NCBI RefSeq assembly: GCF_001308195.1
Contig: NZ_JXDF01000008.1
Coordinates: forward strand, 1-34,624
Direction of reading: 5' to 3'
Length of the DNA stretch: 34,624 nucleotides
DNA from: Apilactobacillus kunkeei
Lineage (GTDB): Bacteria > Bacillota > Bacilli > Lactobacillales > Lactobacillaceae
Shown here: positions 1-15,300 of the stretch, piece after piece
Position numbering within the stretch: the stretch's first letter is position 1
Layout of the letters: the number at the start of each line of letters is the position of its first letter
The notes under the pieces: model-generated
Seen by the model: the letters and a program-made list of their open reading frames with translations, nothing else
Database searches by the model: none
What the model was told of the DNA's origin: nothing
Made by a program: the position numbers and the translations under genes

Positions 1-102
1 AAAAACTGGGAGGAATGTCACCGGTTGAATACCGGAACAATTCCTCCCAGAAAATTGCATAACCATCCTCCAATTTTAGGGGTTCAGGTCAGGTCTTTTT
101 TT
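1..102. other. Nested hairpin followed by T-run
   Basis: An 11-bp stem (CTGGGAGGAAT at 6-16 with ATTCCTCCCAG at 40-50) encloses a second stem (CCGGT at 21-25 with ACCGG at 31-35, loop of five). Two weaker pairings follow: AAAATT 51-56 with AATTTT 72-77, or alternatively AACC/CCT with AGG/GGTT around 61-84. A run of seven T lies at 96-102. This could be the 3' part of a structured RNA or a leader/terminator cut by the window edge. The family cannot be told from what is visible, and no coding sequence is supported here. Confidence 0.45.
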
Positions 103-375
103 ATTATTATAAATATTAAGAAAAAACATAAATGATTAATATTTTTTTAAGATTAGTTTAATGTTATTAACTAAGTAGTATAAACGGCATAAAATGAGTT
201 TGAATAAATGTTATATAAAATTATGTTTTTATATATAAACGCTTGCTTTGATTGCATTTATATATTTATTATTGACTTTTTATATAATATATAAAATTTT
301 TAATTGGATATTTTGTATATAGTTTTTTTAATCTATATCAAGATTTGGTTTTAGAAACAAAGGGGATGTTTTCTT
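103..375 (+). promoter_or_regulatory. AT-rich leader of the first giant gene
   Basis: No gene is seen in this stretch. It is extremely AT-rich, so promoter calls are ambiguous. One candidate is TTGGAT (304-309), 17 nt, TTTAAT (327-332), which would give a leader of roughly 40 nt; another is TTGCTT (243-248) with TATTAT (267-272). TTGACT at 272-277 has no well-spaced -10. The motif TTTTTTAAGATT at 143-154 recurs upstream of the second giant gene and, as a variant, upstream of the glycosyltransferase operon. The ribosome binding site AAAGGGG lies at 359-365, 10 nt before the TTG start. Confidence 0.4.
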
Positions 376-3300
376 TTGCAATACAATAAGAATGAAATTC
401 AAAAGACAAACGATAAAAAAATTTTACGAAAGGTAAAGAAACAATGGGTAGTTGTATCATTATCTTCATTTGCTCTTCTTGGTGCGACATCATTGGCTTT
501 GATGTCACATGATGTTAAAGCAAGTGCTAATGACAATCCAGATACTCATGTTTCTAGTGTTAAACAAAATAAATCAAGCAATGATCAACAAAATCAAATC
601 AACCAAAATGATGTTAACAATGATAATGTTCAAAGTACTAATAACAATAGCACTCAAAACCAAAGCCAAAACGATATCAGTAACAACAGTAACGATGATC
701 AACAACTATCAAATCGTTTAGGTTCAAGTGACCAATCCAACAATCAAAATCAAACTACCGACATTGTTAACAACCAATCTGCAGATACTGCTGCTAATTA
801 CCAAAAGCACCTACAAGGTAACACTCAAGATGCTAACGATAACAATGCCCAGTATACTCAAGCAATTAACCAAGGTGTTAATGACGCATACAGTAACCGT
901 AATGCCAATAACGATGACATAACTGATAACAACAGCAAGGAATTATACAGTGCTGCTTACCAAGGGGTTAATGCCGACCAATCAAAGAGTATTTCTGATA
1001 ACATGGCTAGTTCATCAATTGATGATATCAAGAAGGCAGCTGCCAACACTTCATCAATGCTATACATCGCTTACAAGTATGGTGTTGATTTCAAGAGGAT
1101 TGCGGATGCTGCATTTAATGATGCTACCACATCAGGATCAGATGATTACACTCAAGGAAGCAATCGTCCTAGTTCTGATTCTGGGTTACAAGCTATGTAC
1201 GATAACGCCTACATGGGTGTTAGAAACGCTTTAAATCAACAATTCGATTCAAATAACAAGTTCAATACCTCTGGATACGATGCCAATCCAGATGATAAGA
1301 ATGTACCACACAACAACACTAATACCAGTTCTTTTCAATACAAAGCAACCTTCAACAAGATGGTTAACGACTTTAATAACGGAATTGTTTACGCCAATAA
1401 CAATGCCCAATTTAATAGTGCCATGGTTGCTTCTGGAACTACCAACATTCAAAAGATTGTATTGACTAACAATATTAACTCAAGTGGAACTGTTACCAAT
1501 CTTGGTAATTTGACTATTGATGGTCAAAACAAGTTCTCACTAAGTGGCGCTTACACTTTCAATAAGTCTGATAATGGATCTGTTGTTAAAATCCAAAACG
1601 TTACCAGTTTAGGAAGCCCATATGTTGTAAACGGTAATGGATTCGTTGAATACGATAACGTTAGATACAACAGCACTTTTGATAACCTATTCAATCCAAG
1701 TAACGGAAATGGAAACTATGTATTAGGTGCTAATGTATACACTTCAGACGCAACTAACAACAACGGTATGATTACATACAACGAAACCTATAAGAACTTA
1801 AACACTCAAGGTGGTAAGTTCGTTGTTGGTGCCAATGGTCAATACGCATTCAATTCATTGATTACCAACTATATTGTGTTCCAAGAAGGTTCAACCGTTA
1901 ACTTGAACCCAGTGGAAATTGATAATCACGTTTACCAAAAGAGCTGGGGTAAAACAGTTCAAACTGATAATTTAGATTCAACCATTATGCCTAGCTACGG
2001 TATTATTGCCAACAACAATGTTAATGTGCATACCGGTGCCACTGTTAACATAACATTGAGTAACAACACTAACGGTATCCGTGTTGGAAACATTAATGAT
2101 CCTTCTGATACCGGATCAGGAGATAGCGGAAACGTAGTTATCAAGGGGACTATTAACCTAGTTGTCCCAGATGGTGTTACACCAACTGCATTGGATCCTA
2201 AGTTAGTTAATAGTTCAAAGAACACATCATCCGTTGCCAGTGGATGGAATAATAAGCGTACCGACGCTGTTGTTTGGTTAGGTCACGGCATGCAAATCCT
2301 AAGTGGCGGTACTTTCAAGGTTGATGCCAAGATTCCTACTACTGCTAATGGGGGGTTGTACAACGCCTTTATCTACGGACCATACTCAACAATGAAGGAC
2401 GGTGGTCGTAGAAATCAATCAACTAGTAAGATTATCGTCCAACAAAATGGGACATTGGACATTAATATGAACACTGGATCAAAGGATCACCCACTTCGTG
2501 TTGCCTTTCTGCCAATCGTTGCATTCAATCCAAGGAAGTTTAATTTAACATTGAACGTTACACCAGGAACCCCATTAACCGGTGCGGCTGGGCCAAAGCT
2601 AAGTCTATCTTCCATTGATGTTTTTGGCGCTATTTTGGATAATGGAAATATTGATAGTATTAGAACTAGCAGTGGTTACCAACTAAACCCATACATTTAT
2701 CATTACCGTCGTAATGGGACTGCACTAGATGAAAATGACAGCAGTTTTAATAGTAGTGAAATTTTCCAAGATATTAACGGGGTAACTAACGGATACAAGC
2801 CAGCAGGATCTGAAAGTAGTAAGAAACGATTTAGTTTCAGTTATCCATACACATGGTCAACAATTCCATCAACTGGTGTTACAGATAATGGAGTCAGCTT
2901 TGATACCGCTTTTGATTACCTACAATACTTCGTTCAATTGTACGAAGACATTCTTGCAAATAAGCAAGATTACAATGATCAAGTTCAAAACGGTAACATT
3001 GTAACCAATGATACTAGCCGTTCAGGTGCATACAATCCTGATAAAGCTAAAAATGGTGACAATCCAACTCAATCTGAAATTAATACAGCAATTTCTAATG
3101 TCTGGAAGAACGATGTTAGCAGGGTAAATAATCAAACAGGTATCTTAAATGATACTACCTGGGCAAGTAGCCTTAATAGTCAAAGAGCTTACTTGAACGG
3201 TCAAACATTCCAAGATATTGCTGGAATGAGTAAGAAGGACTTCATTAATAAACTTAAGAACATCAATGACCCTCAACTACCTGGCATTATCATTAATATT

Positions 3301-6300
3301 GCCAACGCACTAGGTAAGACTGTTGCAAGCATGTCTAATAATCCAAAGGTTATTAGCAAGTTCAATGAAGCTTTCAATGGTAATAATCCAAAGGTTATTT
3401 CAGGTCAAAACGCCAGAAACGATACTTCCATCGACTTCTCTGGTTCTCCTTCAATTGAATTCGACCATAATATCGAAGTTTACCAAGATAATAATGGTCA
3501 CTACCATGCCAAGTTTGACGCCACATTAAATAACCCTGGGAATGATGCTAAAGAACATCAAGTCGAAGTTCACTACGTTACTGGTTCATTTGATGCGAAG
3601 TCAAACAATGGTGACGTCTACCGTAATATGTACAAGGCTAATAACAATAGTGAAGCGTTAGCCCAAACCATCACGCTTGATTCAAGTAATTCTACTAAGC
3701 AAAGTGATGGTAGCATCAAGTTTAATGGTGATATTGATTTAGGAACTAAACCAGTCGACACTGTTGGTATTCGTTTGAATACCTTCATGGGAACTAATTT
3801 AGCCAACTGGCAAGGACCTGCATACCAACCAATTGCAAGTGTAACTAGTTCAATTCGTCCAGGTAACAACAGTTATCAAATCAACGTTGAAGGTTTTAAC
3901 AGTGTATGGACTCGTCTAGATGATGGACAAGAACTTAAGTTAAAAGGTAACTACGGTCCTGACAATGACATGCACTCAATCGCTGCTATGCCTACAGCAC
4001 AAGGATTCTTGAACAACATTAGTGGTATTTTGAGTCACTTAAACGATAGTGACCAAAGTCAGTCTCAATACTATACAAACAAGACTTCAAGTAATCCATT
4101 AGCAAGTCCTGAATATCGTGAATATTTAATTAATAACCAAAACATCACACCATTCGATGATTCATCATACAGTGGTTCTGATAGTAATAATAAAGATACA
4201 AGCTACGCCACAGTCAGAGTTATCGCTTCTAACGGTGCCAAGACTAGGCTAGTTGGTATTACCAAGTTACCAATTTCAACCATCCTAGGAAATGGTACTT
4301 TAGATACTTCTAATTACGAGGCTAAGACTGCTTTTACCAAGCTATCCAGTGATGTATCTAACAATAATAAGGGTTACGCACTTGATTTATCTAAGACTCC
4401 AATGAAGCAATACGATAAGTCAACTTACGACATTTACGTTCCAGATGTTCAATTCATGCAAGATGGTACATTATTACCAATCGATACCCCTTCTGGAAGC
4501 AGAATTCCATTTAAGGGGATTGCAAAGGTTGATAAGAATACTGGTAACGTAATCTCCGTAACTCCACAACTACCTGGTTTCGCTGTTGTACAAAATAATA
4601 CAGGTCTAAACCCTGATAGTTATGGTATGTACACTGTGCAGCCAGCTGTTGGTACTGCCACTGTTTATCTAGATGATGCCAATGGTAATCCAACTGGATT
4701 AACCGCATCAGTTCAAGTTAAGGGTAACAGTGATGGTTCAGTTAATGCTGTTAAACCAGTAACTATTTCATCAGGTAAGAACGACGGATTACAATATGTC
4801 ATCGATAACAAGACCAGGATTGGTATTGTTACTGATGCCAACGGTAACCCAACTTATCATGTTCAATTAACAGCAACTAGTGACAAGAAGTACGTTAACG
4901 TTGTTACTCCTTCAGGAAGTCCAGTTGATCAAGGTGGTTACAGACGCCTAGATGCCGATGGTAGTTTGCACACCGTAACATACCTACCAGGTTTTGATTC
5001 ATCATCAAGTACTCAAACCACTGGTTCAGGATCTAACCAAAAAGATATTGTTAGTCCTTCTGCTACACCAGTAACCGTTAAGGTACCTGTATATCAACCA
5101 AACTCAACAACTCCATTAACTGTTAAAGGTCAACCTGTCTACGTTGAGGTTTCCGCTCAAGGGCAAAATGACGGGACTTCTAAGATTACCGATGTGAAGG
5201 GTAGACAAGTGTTCAAAACTGATTCTGGTAATTACAAGGTTAGTGTTGGTGACAATGTGAAGGCATACACTGACAACTCAGGAAACGTCATCACATATGT
5301 CGAAGGACAAGTTTATAATGACGTCATCACCAAGACTCCAGCCGTTCTAGCTGACGGTACAAGTGTTGATGGTGGGGCTACCGTTACAAATAGTGATGGT
5401 ACATTGACTATCAAACCAGGGATGCCAGGTTTTGATGGTACTAACCCTGGTCAAATGAAGGGTAACAGTGCTGTTGTGGCACCATCTTCTAACCCAGTTA
5501 AGGTTACTGTTCCAGTAATCAGCAGTGTTGATGGTAGTCACGTTGGTGATGTTGATGTTGATGTTCAAGGTAGAACCGATGGTCATTCATACGTTACAAA
5601 CGTTGACTCACAAAATAGTTTTACAGACAGTAATGGTAATACCTATACCGTTAATACGGGATCAGTATTAACTCCTCAATACAATGGTGGCAAGGTAACT
5701 CCAACAATTGTAGTTACTCCAGAAACACCAGCAGATATCGATTTAGGAGCGGTTACTGACAAGGGTAACCCAATCGCTTCAGGTGCAACTATCCATACTG
5801 AAAACGGTGTAAAGAAATCCATCTCTAAGATGCCAGGTTTCGATGGTAGCGCTCCAGCTAATATCGATGCAAACAACCACGCTGTATTGACTCCATCAAA
5901 GAGTCCGGTTCAAACAACCATCAATGTATATGATGCTCAATCAGGTAAGAACATTGGTACAATGACGGTTCATGTCCAAGGTAATTCTGATGGTAATTCA
6001 TACATTACATCTGTAGATACTCCAAGCAATGCTACATTGACTGATGGACACAACGGATACAACGTAACAACCGGAACTGCAATCAGCGTTGATCCTAATG
6101 ATTCAAGCAAGGTCAGCGTATCAGTTAACTCAACTTATGTTGGTACTGAACAAGTCAACGCTGTTACCGATTCAGGTAATACAATCAAGGGTGGTGCTAC
6201 CATCTCAGCTAACGCTTCAGGTGGTAAACAAGCTACTGCTAACATCCCTGGATTTGCTACAGCAACCAATGCGCAATTTGACAATAACGGTAACGCTGTC

Positions 6301-9300
6301 TTAGTACCGGCTACTGCACCAGTTCAAACTAACGTTGATATTGTCGATTCTGCAACCGGACAAAAGGTTGGTACAGCGACAGTAATGGTACAAGGTAACG
6401 AAGACGGTAATTCATACATTACCAGTGTCGTTAGTGGTGGCTTCGTCGGAACTAAAGATTCTGATGGTAAGCACTACAGCTACACCGTTACTCCTGGTAC
6501 TGCACTTGAATTGAATAAGGATAGTCAAGGTAACTACACACCAATCGTTAACGTAACCAAACAAGCATTTAATTATCAAACAGGTGATAAGGTTCCTATC
6601 CAACGTGAAGATGGAACAACACTTCCATTCCCAGGAACAATCGGTTATGACAATAATGGTCACATGATTGTAACTCCTGATTTACCTGGATACAGTACTA
6701 CCCAAAATGATAAGGATGACTCATTCAATGTTACAACTAACCAAACACCTCAAGCTATCAATATTCATATTTATAATGCTTTGACTGGTAAGGATACTAA
6801 CAAGTTTGTTAATGTTTTAATCACTGGTCACAGTAATGCAATCAAGTCAGATACAAAACCTGTTTACATTGATATTACATCTCTATCAGACCAACAAGCG
6901 GAAGGGGTCACTGCAGATAACAGAGATACAAGTAAACCAGTTGCTCATATTACCGATAATGATGGTAACAATTACACAATCAGTAATGTTCTAACAGTTA
7001 ATAAGAATGTCTTAGTTCACGTTGCTGCAAATGGTTCTGATTCAAACTACTACTATCTATCATTGCTACCAGATGGAACTCCAGCTGACCAACAAATAGT
7101 TGATGTTGTTACTGCAAACGGTTCAAGCGTAGGTAAGGGTACTTACAACGCCAATACTGGAAACGGTGCACCATTTGTAACTCCAGATAATCCTGGTTTT
7201 ACATCATCAAATGCTAAGAAGTACAACGGTCAAGATAAGTACATCGTTTCACCAACTACAGCTCAAACTAACATCTCTGTTACTGATGGTAACGGAAATG
7301 TCATCGCGCAAAACGTCAGTATAACAGTAAGTGGTGATAATAACGGTAATACTACAATTACCAAGGTACCAAACAACGGTACTATTACCGGATCTGACGG
7401 TAACACTTACCAAATCAGTACTGGTCAAACCATTCAACCAAACCAACCAAACACTGTTGGTAATGGTTACAACACCACTGGTCAACTAGTGGGAATGGCT
7501 AATGTTCCGGTAACTTCTGATGGTCAAAAGACTAACTCAACTATTAGTAATCTTCCAGTGATAACTGATGCTGATGGTAATCAAGTGGTTACAAAGAACA
7601 CAGCTAGTGCAGATGGTTCATACATTATCCCTGCAGGTACTGTTGTAACTAAGGATGCAAACAACAAACCAAGTGTTGATGGTTTTGCATACAACCCAAC
7701 TGATCAAACCGTTACAATCAGCAATGTTCACTTTATGCACAGAAAGGAAGACACTGGCCTAACTTCAGATATCAAGGGTGTACTTGGCCCAGATGGTACT
7801 ATTACTGTTCAAAAAGATACTACATTAGTCGGCAATGACAACAATGCTTACACCGCTAAAGCTAAGGAAATAATCAAAAAGGTTGTTAATGACCAAGGTG
7901 AGATTGAATACCATGTTGAAACTGTTATTCACAAGATTAAGCAAGATGTTCCAGCAACTGCCGGAGCAAACGGTCCAATTGTTCCAGGTGGTGCAACCGT
8001 TAACTACGATCCAAATACAGGTGTAAAGACAGTTACTTCAAACGTTCCTGGATTTGGTTTGGATAACGGTCAAAAGACAGAAACAGTTCCAGCAAACACT
8101 GACACTACTCAATTCAAACTAACACCAATTAAGGAAACAATTGATGGTGTTCACAACGACCAAAACGGTACAGATACCGGTTCAACTACCGACCAACTAC
8201 CAATTCAAGGTCATGATGATGGTACTGTCACTGTTGTATCCAACACCACTTCAAAGGATGGCAAGTACGTCGTTCCAGCAGGTGCTAAGGTCACCAAGAA
8301 TGCTGACGGCACTTACCATGCTGAATCATTATCAAGAAACCCAGACGGCACTGTTACTATCAACAATGCTTCATACGATGGTGCTAACGGTACAAGTGTT
8401 GTTAAACCAGTTGTGGCTCATCTAAATGATGACGGTTCATTAACTGTTAACAGCGATACTGCCGTTGATGATGGAAAAGGTAATGTTTATGTTGCTAAGA
8501 AGGGCACCAGCATTACTCCAGTAGTTAACCCAGACGGCTCAACTACTTACCACATTGCCAGTCAAGTTCAACAACAAGATCAAGTCGTTCCAGCTAAGGC
8601 TGGTAAGAACGGTCAAACTGTCCAAGGTGGCGCAACCATCCATACCAACCCAGACGGAACTAAGACAATTACATCCAACGTTCCTGGATTCACAGGCGCT
8701 GAAAATGTTTCAATGGACACTGACACCAGTCTTCCAGTTCTAACTCCAGGTGTTACTACATTACCAACTACTCATGCTGATGATGATAAGAGTAATGATA
8801 CTGGTAAGACAATTTCCAACATGAGTGTTCAAGGACACGATGATGGTTCAATTACCGTTGTTAAGAACACCAATACCGATGATGGTGCTAATGTTGCCAT
8901 GGCAAACTCACCAGTTACCAAGAATTCTGATGGTAGTTACCATGTTCAAACTCTTCCATTGGATAAAAATGGCAACGTCAAAATCAGTGAAGCCACAATT
9001 ACCGATCAAAATCGTAACAAGATTAACAGTCAAGATATTACTGCTCATCTAAATGATGATGGTTCATTGACATTGAACCAACAAGGCGGCGGTATTCACA
9101 CCATTACTCAAGACGGTTACGCATACCAAGCTAACAATGGTACACCAGTCGTTAAGACCGGTAACGGTTACCGAGTTAAGAGTGAAGACGATACCGCAAG
9201 AATTACCAACGCCACATTAATCGACGAAAAGGGTAATAAGGTTGATGGAACAGCCTCAATCAATGTTGATAAATCAACCGGTAAGATTCTACCAAGTTCA

Positions 9301-12300
9301 GACCTATCAAATGTTTCTAACTTAGGTGGTAACAATGAAGGTTACCACATTGCTAAGCCTGATACCCAAACTGTTGATTGGAGCGACGGCAAGGGTGGCG
9401 TTAACACCACTGCTTCTGTTAATGTTGTTGAAAACTTCCCTTATGACTTCGTTTCTGACGTTAAGTTACAAAACTCATACACTGGTCAAATTATTAACTA
9501 CCATATTGATAAACAAGATAAAGATAACTTCATTTTGAAGGTTACTCATTCAGATGGATTGCCAGTAAACTATGGTACAAAGGATGCCGCTAAGGCGGTT
9601 AAGCAATTACCTGATGGTTATCTATACGATTCCAACAAGAGCATTACTGTTAACAAGAATGCTGACGGCAGTTACGAATATGTAATTCCAGTTGTTCCAA
9701 CACAAGCTCAACTACCAACAGCCGTTATTGACGGTAAGGATAACCAAGAAAAAGCAGTTACCAAGTTGCCTGTAACCACTGCTAGTGATGGCTCAATCAC
9801 CACTTCAGAAGATCACGTGGCTAAGGGAATGAATGATGATCCTAACTACTACTTCGTTCCAAAGGGTTCAACTGTTCGTCATGAAGCAGACGGCACTTAC
9901 CATGCTGACGGATACACCATCCCCGCAAATCCAGATGGTACATTTAACATTACCAATGGACAATACGACAAGGATGAAAACACTTCATACCCAGGTAAGA
10001 TTACCGCAAACGTTGATCCAGATACTGGTAAGATTACCATCGCCAAGGCATCAGTAACTAAGGCCCCGGATGGCACAATCTACCAAGTTGATGCTGGTGC
10101 AGCAGTAACTCCTAAGTATGAAAACGGCGACGTTCAATACCACGTACCCGCACATCCAGTCCCAGCTTCTCAAAACATTCCTGCTAAGACCGGTACTAAC
10201 GGTCAACGCATCGATAATGCAGCCACAGTCATCATCAACCCAGATAATGGTACCAAGACAATTCAATCTAATATCCCAGGATTTGCTGGTCAAACCAATG
10301 TCCCAGTTGATCAAGATACTGGAAACGTTGTCCTAACACCAACTAACGATGTAGCCAAGGGTGTTCACTTTAACGCTGATGGCAAAGACACTGGTTCAAC
10401 CGGTGACGTTCCTGTTAAGGGTAACCAAAATGGTGACATTGTCGTTACTAAGAACACCAAGTCAAGCGATGGCAAGTACATGGTTCCGGCTGGTTCTACT
10501 ATAACCAAGGGAACTGATGGTAATTACCATGCAGAATCATTCCCAGTCAACCCAGATGGAACGATTAACATTCCAAATGGTAGCTATGATGCTTCCGACA
10601 ACACATCACAACAAGGTAAGCTAATTGCTAAGGTTGATGACAATGGAAACATGACCGTCGCTAAGGCCACTGTTGCTAGGGATGATAAGGGTAATGTTTA
10701 TATCGCCCACACCAATGCACCAATTACCAAGGAAGTCGGCCCAGACGGCACCGTTTCATACCACGTTAACGCTGAAAAGGTTGCTCAAGATCAACCAGTT
10801 CCAGCAAAGGCTGGTCAAAACGGAACCATGGCCGATGGTGCTGCTAAGATTCATGTAAATGATGACGGTAGCAAGACAGTTATTTCAAACGTTCCTGGTT
10901 TCAAGGGTTACGATATTCCAGAAGGTCAACCAGTATCAAACCCAGTAGTGCTAACACCTAGTGCAGGCACTATTAATGGAGTTCACATGGATGACATTAA
11001 TGGTAACGACACTGGTTCAACCACCGATAATGTTCCTGTAATTGGACAAGACGATGGTTCAATCAAGACAACCAAGTCAATCACAACTCCAGACGGTAAG
11101 ATTATTCTTGCTAACACAACTCTTACTAAGGATAAAGATGGTAACTGGCACGCTCAATCATACCCATACGATGCCGGAAACAGACAGGTAACATTGTCAC
11201 AACTTCCAATCAAGGATGACAGGGGCAACGTTATCGATCACCAAGACGTAGTCGCAAATGTCGACCTAGCAAGCGGAACACTTTCAGTTGCTAACCCACA
11301 AGGAGTTCACGCAACCACAAGTACCGATGCATACCAAGCTGATGCTGGAACTCCAATCGTTTCAGATAACAACCACTTGTATGTAAACACCAAAAACGAT
11401 ACTGCCGTTATTCACAACGCTACATTGATTGACGTTCTAAATAACGCTAATGTCGGCAGCGGTGAAGTTAGAGTTGATAAGACTACCGGTAACGTCTTAA
11501 CCGCAAACCTACCAACTACTGGTGGTAACCAAAACGCTGGATTCCATGTTTATGACCCAACCGGTCAAATCGTTCAATGGAGCGATGCAAGTGGTAACGT
11601 TGATGACAACGCAATTGTTAGAGTTACCGACAATGCTCCATACCACGAAAACAACCATGTGAAGTTCCTAAACGTTTACAACAACCAAGTATTTACTGAT
11701 AACACTAATAACCCATCAGTTAAGGTTAACGATGATGACTTACTACCAATCTTTGCTGGTAGTTCAAATGCTGCTCAAGCTGTCACTGGTATTCCAAGTG
11801 GATACAGCTACGCTAAGGGTAAGCAAATCACCGTTCAACAAACTAATAATGATGATGACAGTGATAAGGACAAGCGTACTTACATTGTTCCAGTTGTTCC
11901 AGCACAAGGTGAAATCACCAATGCTAGCGTCTTGGATCAAAAGGGTGACGTTAAGGTCGACCACAGTCAAACATTACCAGTTCAAACCAACGATGATGGT
12001 TCAATCAACACTACCAAGGATGTTATTTCAAAGGGTAAGGATGGCAACTACTATGTCATCACTAAGAACACCTCAGTTGTTCCAAACAGCTCTGGCGATG
12101 GTAGTTACACCGCTCAAGGTAGCAAGTTAGTTGCTAACCCAGATGGTACTGTTGATATCGATAAAGCTCATCTAGACGACAAGACTGATCCTTCCAAGTC
12201 TGTAATTGGCAAGGTTTCAGCAAACGTCGATCCATCAAATGGCACAATGACTGTCAACAAGACCACTGTCGTAACTGATCCAAACGACCCAACTAAGGCA

Positions 12301-15300
12301 TACCAAGTAAATCCTGGTGACCCAATCACTATCACTAAGGATGACAACGGTGAACCTGAATATCACATTCCAGCTACGATTATCGAACAAGATAAGAAGG
12401 TTCCTGCTCAAACCGGTCAAAACGGTACAGTTCAAGACAATGCTGCTACAATTCATGTAAATAATGATGGTAGCAAGACAATCATTTCAAACGTTCCTGG
12501 ATTTACCGGTGACACCATTCCAAATGGTGAGCCACTACCAACTAACCCAGTATTGAAGCCAACTACTGGTATCATCGATAATGTTCATATCCTAGCTAAC
12601 GATGGAAAAGATACTGGATCAACCATTGATAAACTTCCAATTCAAGGTCAAAGCGATGGCACAATTAAGGTAACTCAACCTGTAACTACTCCAAACGGTA
12701 GAATCATTCTACCTGGTAGTGAAGTCACCAAGGATAGCAATGGTAACTGGACAGTTCCATCATATCCATATGATGCAGGTACTCGTCAGGTAACATTGCC
12801 AAACGTTGCTGTGAAGGATGAACAAGGTAACGTTATCGGTGTTCGTGATGTTCACGCCAACATCGATTTGAACAAGGGCACAATGACTCTTGCTGATGAA
12901 AACGGTGTTCACATTGTTAAGGGTAAGCAAGCATATCAAGCAAATGCTGGTACCACAATTAACAACAACAATGGGGCATTCTCATTGACTGCTAAGGACG
13001 ACACAGCCGTAATCAATAATGCTACATTCATTGATAACAATGACGGTGCTCCTAAGGGTAACGGTCAAGTTATCATCGATAAGACCACTGGACATGTTCT
13101 AGACGCTAACTTACCTAGTGGCGGATATGAAAACAATGGATTCCACGTTTACAACCCAGAGTCACAAGTGGTTGATTGGATGGATAACAACGGAAACGTT
13201 GATCCAAATGCCAAGGTTGTAATTGCTGATAACTCACCTTACTCAGCAAGAAATAACGTTCAATTCATTGATATCTACACCAACAAGCCAGTTTCAGCTG
13301 ACACTACTAAGTACTTCATCTACGCAAGTGATAAAGATAATACTCCTATCTATGCAGGTGGTGCGGACGCCTACAAGGCTGTTCCATCAATTCCAGATGG
13401 ATACAAGTACGCAACTGGTAGACAAATTCAAATGGTTACTGACCCAACTGATAAAACTAAGACCTTATACCAAGTACCAATTTACCCATCTAAGGGTCAA
13501 ATTGATAACGCCTCAGTTTACGATCAAGCCGGTAGCGTTCAAGTTGACCACGGTCAAACACTACCAGTAACAACTGACGATAACGGTAACATCACCACAA
13601 ATGATAACGTCATTGCTAGGGGTAAAGATGGTAACTACTACATCATCCCAAGTGGTTCCAACGTCAACATGAACCCATCTGACCAATCATATGAAGCTGT
13701 TGGTAGCAAGTTGAACTCACCAAGTGATGGAATCGTTAATATTCCAAATGCTCACTACGATGACAAAGATGATAAGACAATGTCTGCTGTTGGACCAGTA
13801 ACTGCTAAGGTTGACCCTGAAAAGGGTACAATGACAGTTGCTAAGACGGCAGTTGTCAACGATCCAACTAACCCAGGCAGAGCTTACCAAGTCAACGAAG
13901 GCGACCCAATTACCATCAAATCAGATGGTAAGGGTGGTGTTGAATACCATATGGATGCCACTCCAATTGACCAAGATAAGTCAATCGATGCTCAATTAGG
14001 TGACAATGGTAAGACTCAACCAAACGGTGCCAAGGTTCATTACAACAGTGATGGTACTAAGGATATCGTTTCAAACGTTCCTGGATACACTGGTCAAACT
14101 GGACTACCAAACGATGCTGATACCAGTCATGCTAAGTTGACTCCAGTTAACGATGTTGCTCACGACGTATCATTTGATACTGATAAGAAGGCCACTGGTT
14201 CAACTGGTGACGTTCCAGTTAAGGGTGATAATGATGGTAATATTGCTGTAACTCAAAACACCAAGTCAACCGACGGTAAGTACATGATTCCAAAGGGAAC
14301 CAACATTACCAAGGGTGACGATGGTAAGTACCATGGTGATTCTCTACCAGTCAACGAAGACGGCACCGTAACTATCAATAACGCTAACGTTAACGATAGT
14401 AAGGGTGATACTAAGGCTCACAAGGACTTAGTAGCCAACGTTGACGATCAAGGTAACATCACAACTGCCAAGGATGAAATTGCTAAGGGTGATGACGGCA
14501 ATGATTACATCATTCCTGCCGGTTCACCTGTAACCAAGAACCCAGCAACTGGTCAATACCAAGTAGCCGGAAATCCTCTTCCAATTAAGGATGGCAAGGT
14601 TACAATCGACAATGCCCACTATGATGACAAACTAGAACCAGGTAAGGGTGTCATCAACAGTATCGTGGCAAACGTCGATGAAAACACTGGTAAGCTAACC
14701 GTAAGTCAAGACACTGTTGTACCTGATCCAAGTGATCCAAGTCGTGTCTACAAGGCAACTGCCGGTGATCCAATTACCATCAAGCCTGATGGTAATGGTG
14801 GTGTTGAATACCACGTTGATGCAACTCCAATCGTCCAAGACGAAAAGGTTCCAGCACAACCTGGTAAGAATGGTAAGGCTCAACCAGATGGCGCAACCAT
14901 CCACTACAACGGTGATGGTACTAAGGATGTCATCTCAAACATCCCTGGTTACGCTGGCCAAACAAACGTACCATTTAGTCAAGACACTACTAAACCAGTA
15001 TTGACTCCAACTCAAGGTACTGCTTCTGATGTCCACTTCGATAACGGTGGTAAGGATACCGGTTCAAAGGCTGACCTACCTGTTAAGGGTGATGACGATG
15101 GAAACATCATCGTAACCAAGACTACTAAGTCAACCGACGGTAAGTACGTAATTCCAGCTGGAACTACAATTACTAAGAATGATGACGGCACTTACCATGG
15201 TGATTCACTACCAATCGATGCAAACGGTGATGTTGATATCGCCAACGCTAACATCGTTGATGATAGTGGTCATCAACAAGCTCAAGCTGACTTTAAGGCC

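Noticed and set aside
85-95. CAGGTCAGGTC, identical to part of the bacterial SRP RNA core
   Set aside because: The expected CGGAAGGAAGCAGC continuation is missing; a T-run follows instead. Treated as chance.
366-389. ATG at 366 as start of the first giant gene
   Set aside because: It is out of frame with the giant reading frame and reaches a stop after seven codons; the TTG at 376 is in frame with a suitable ribosome binding site.
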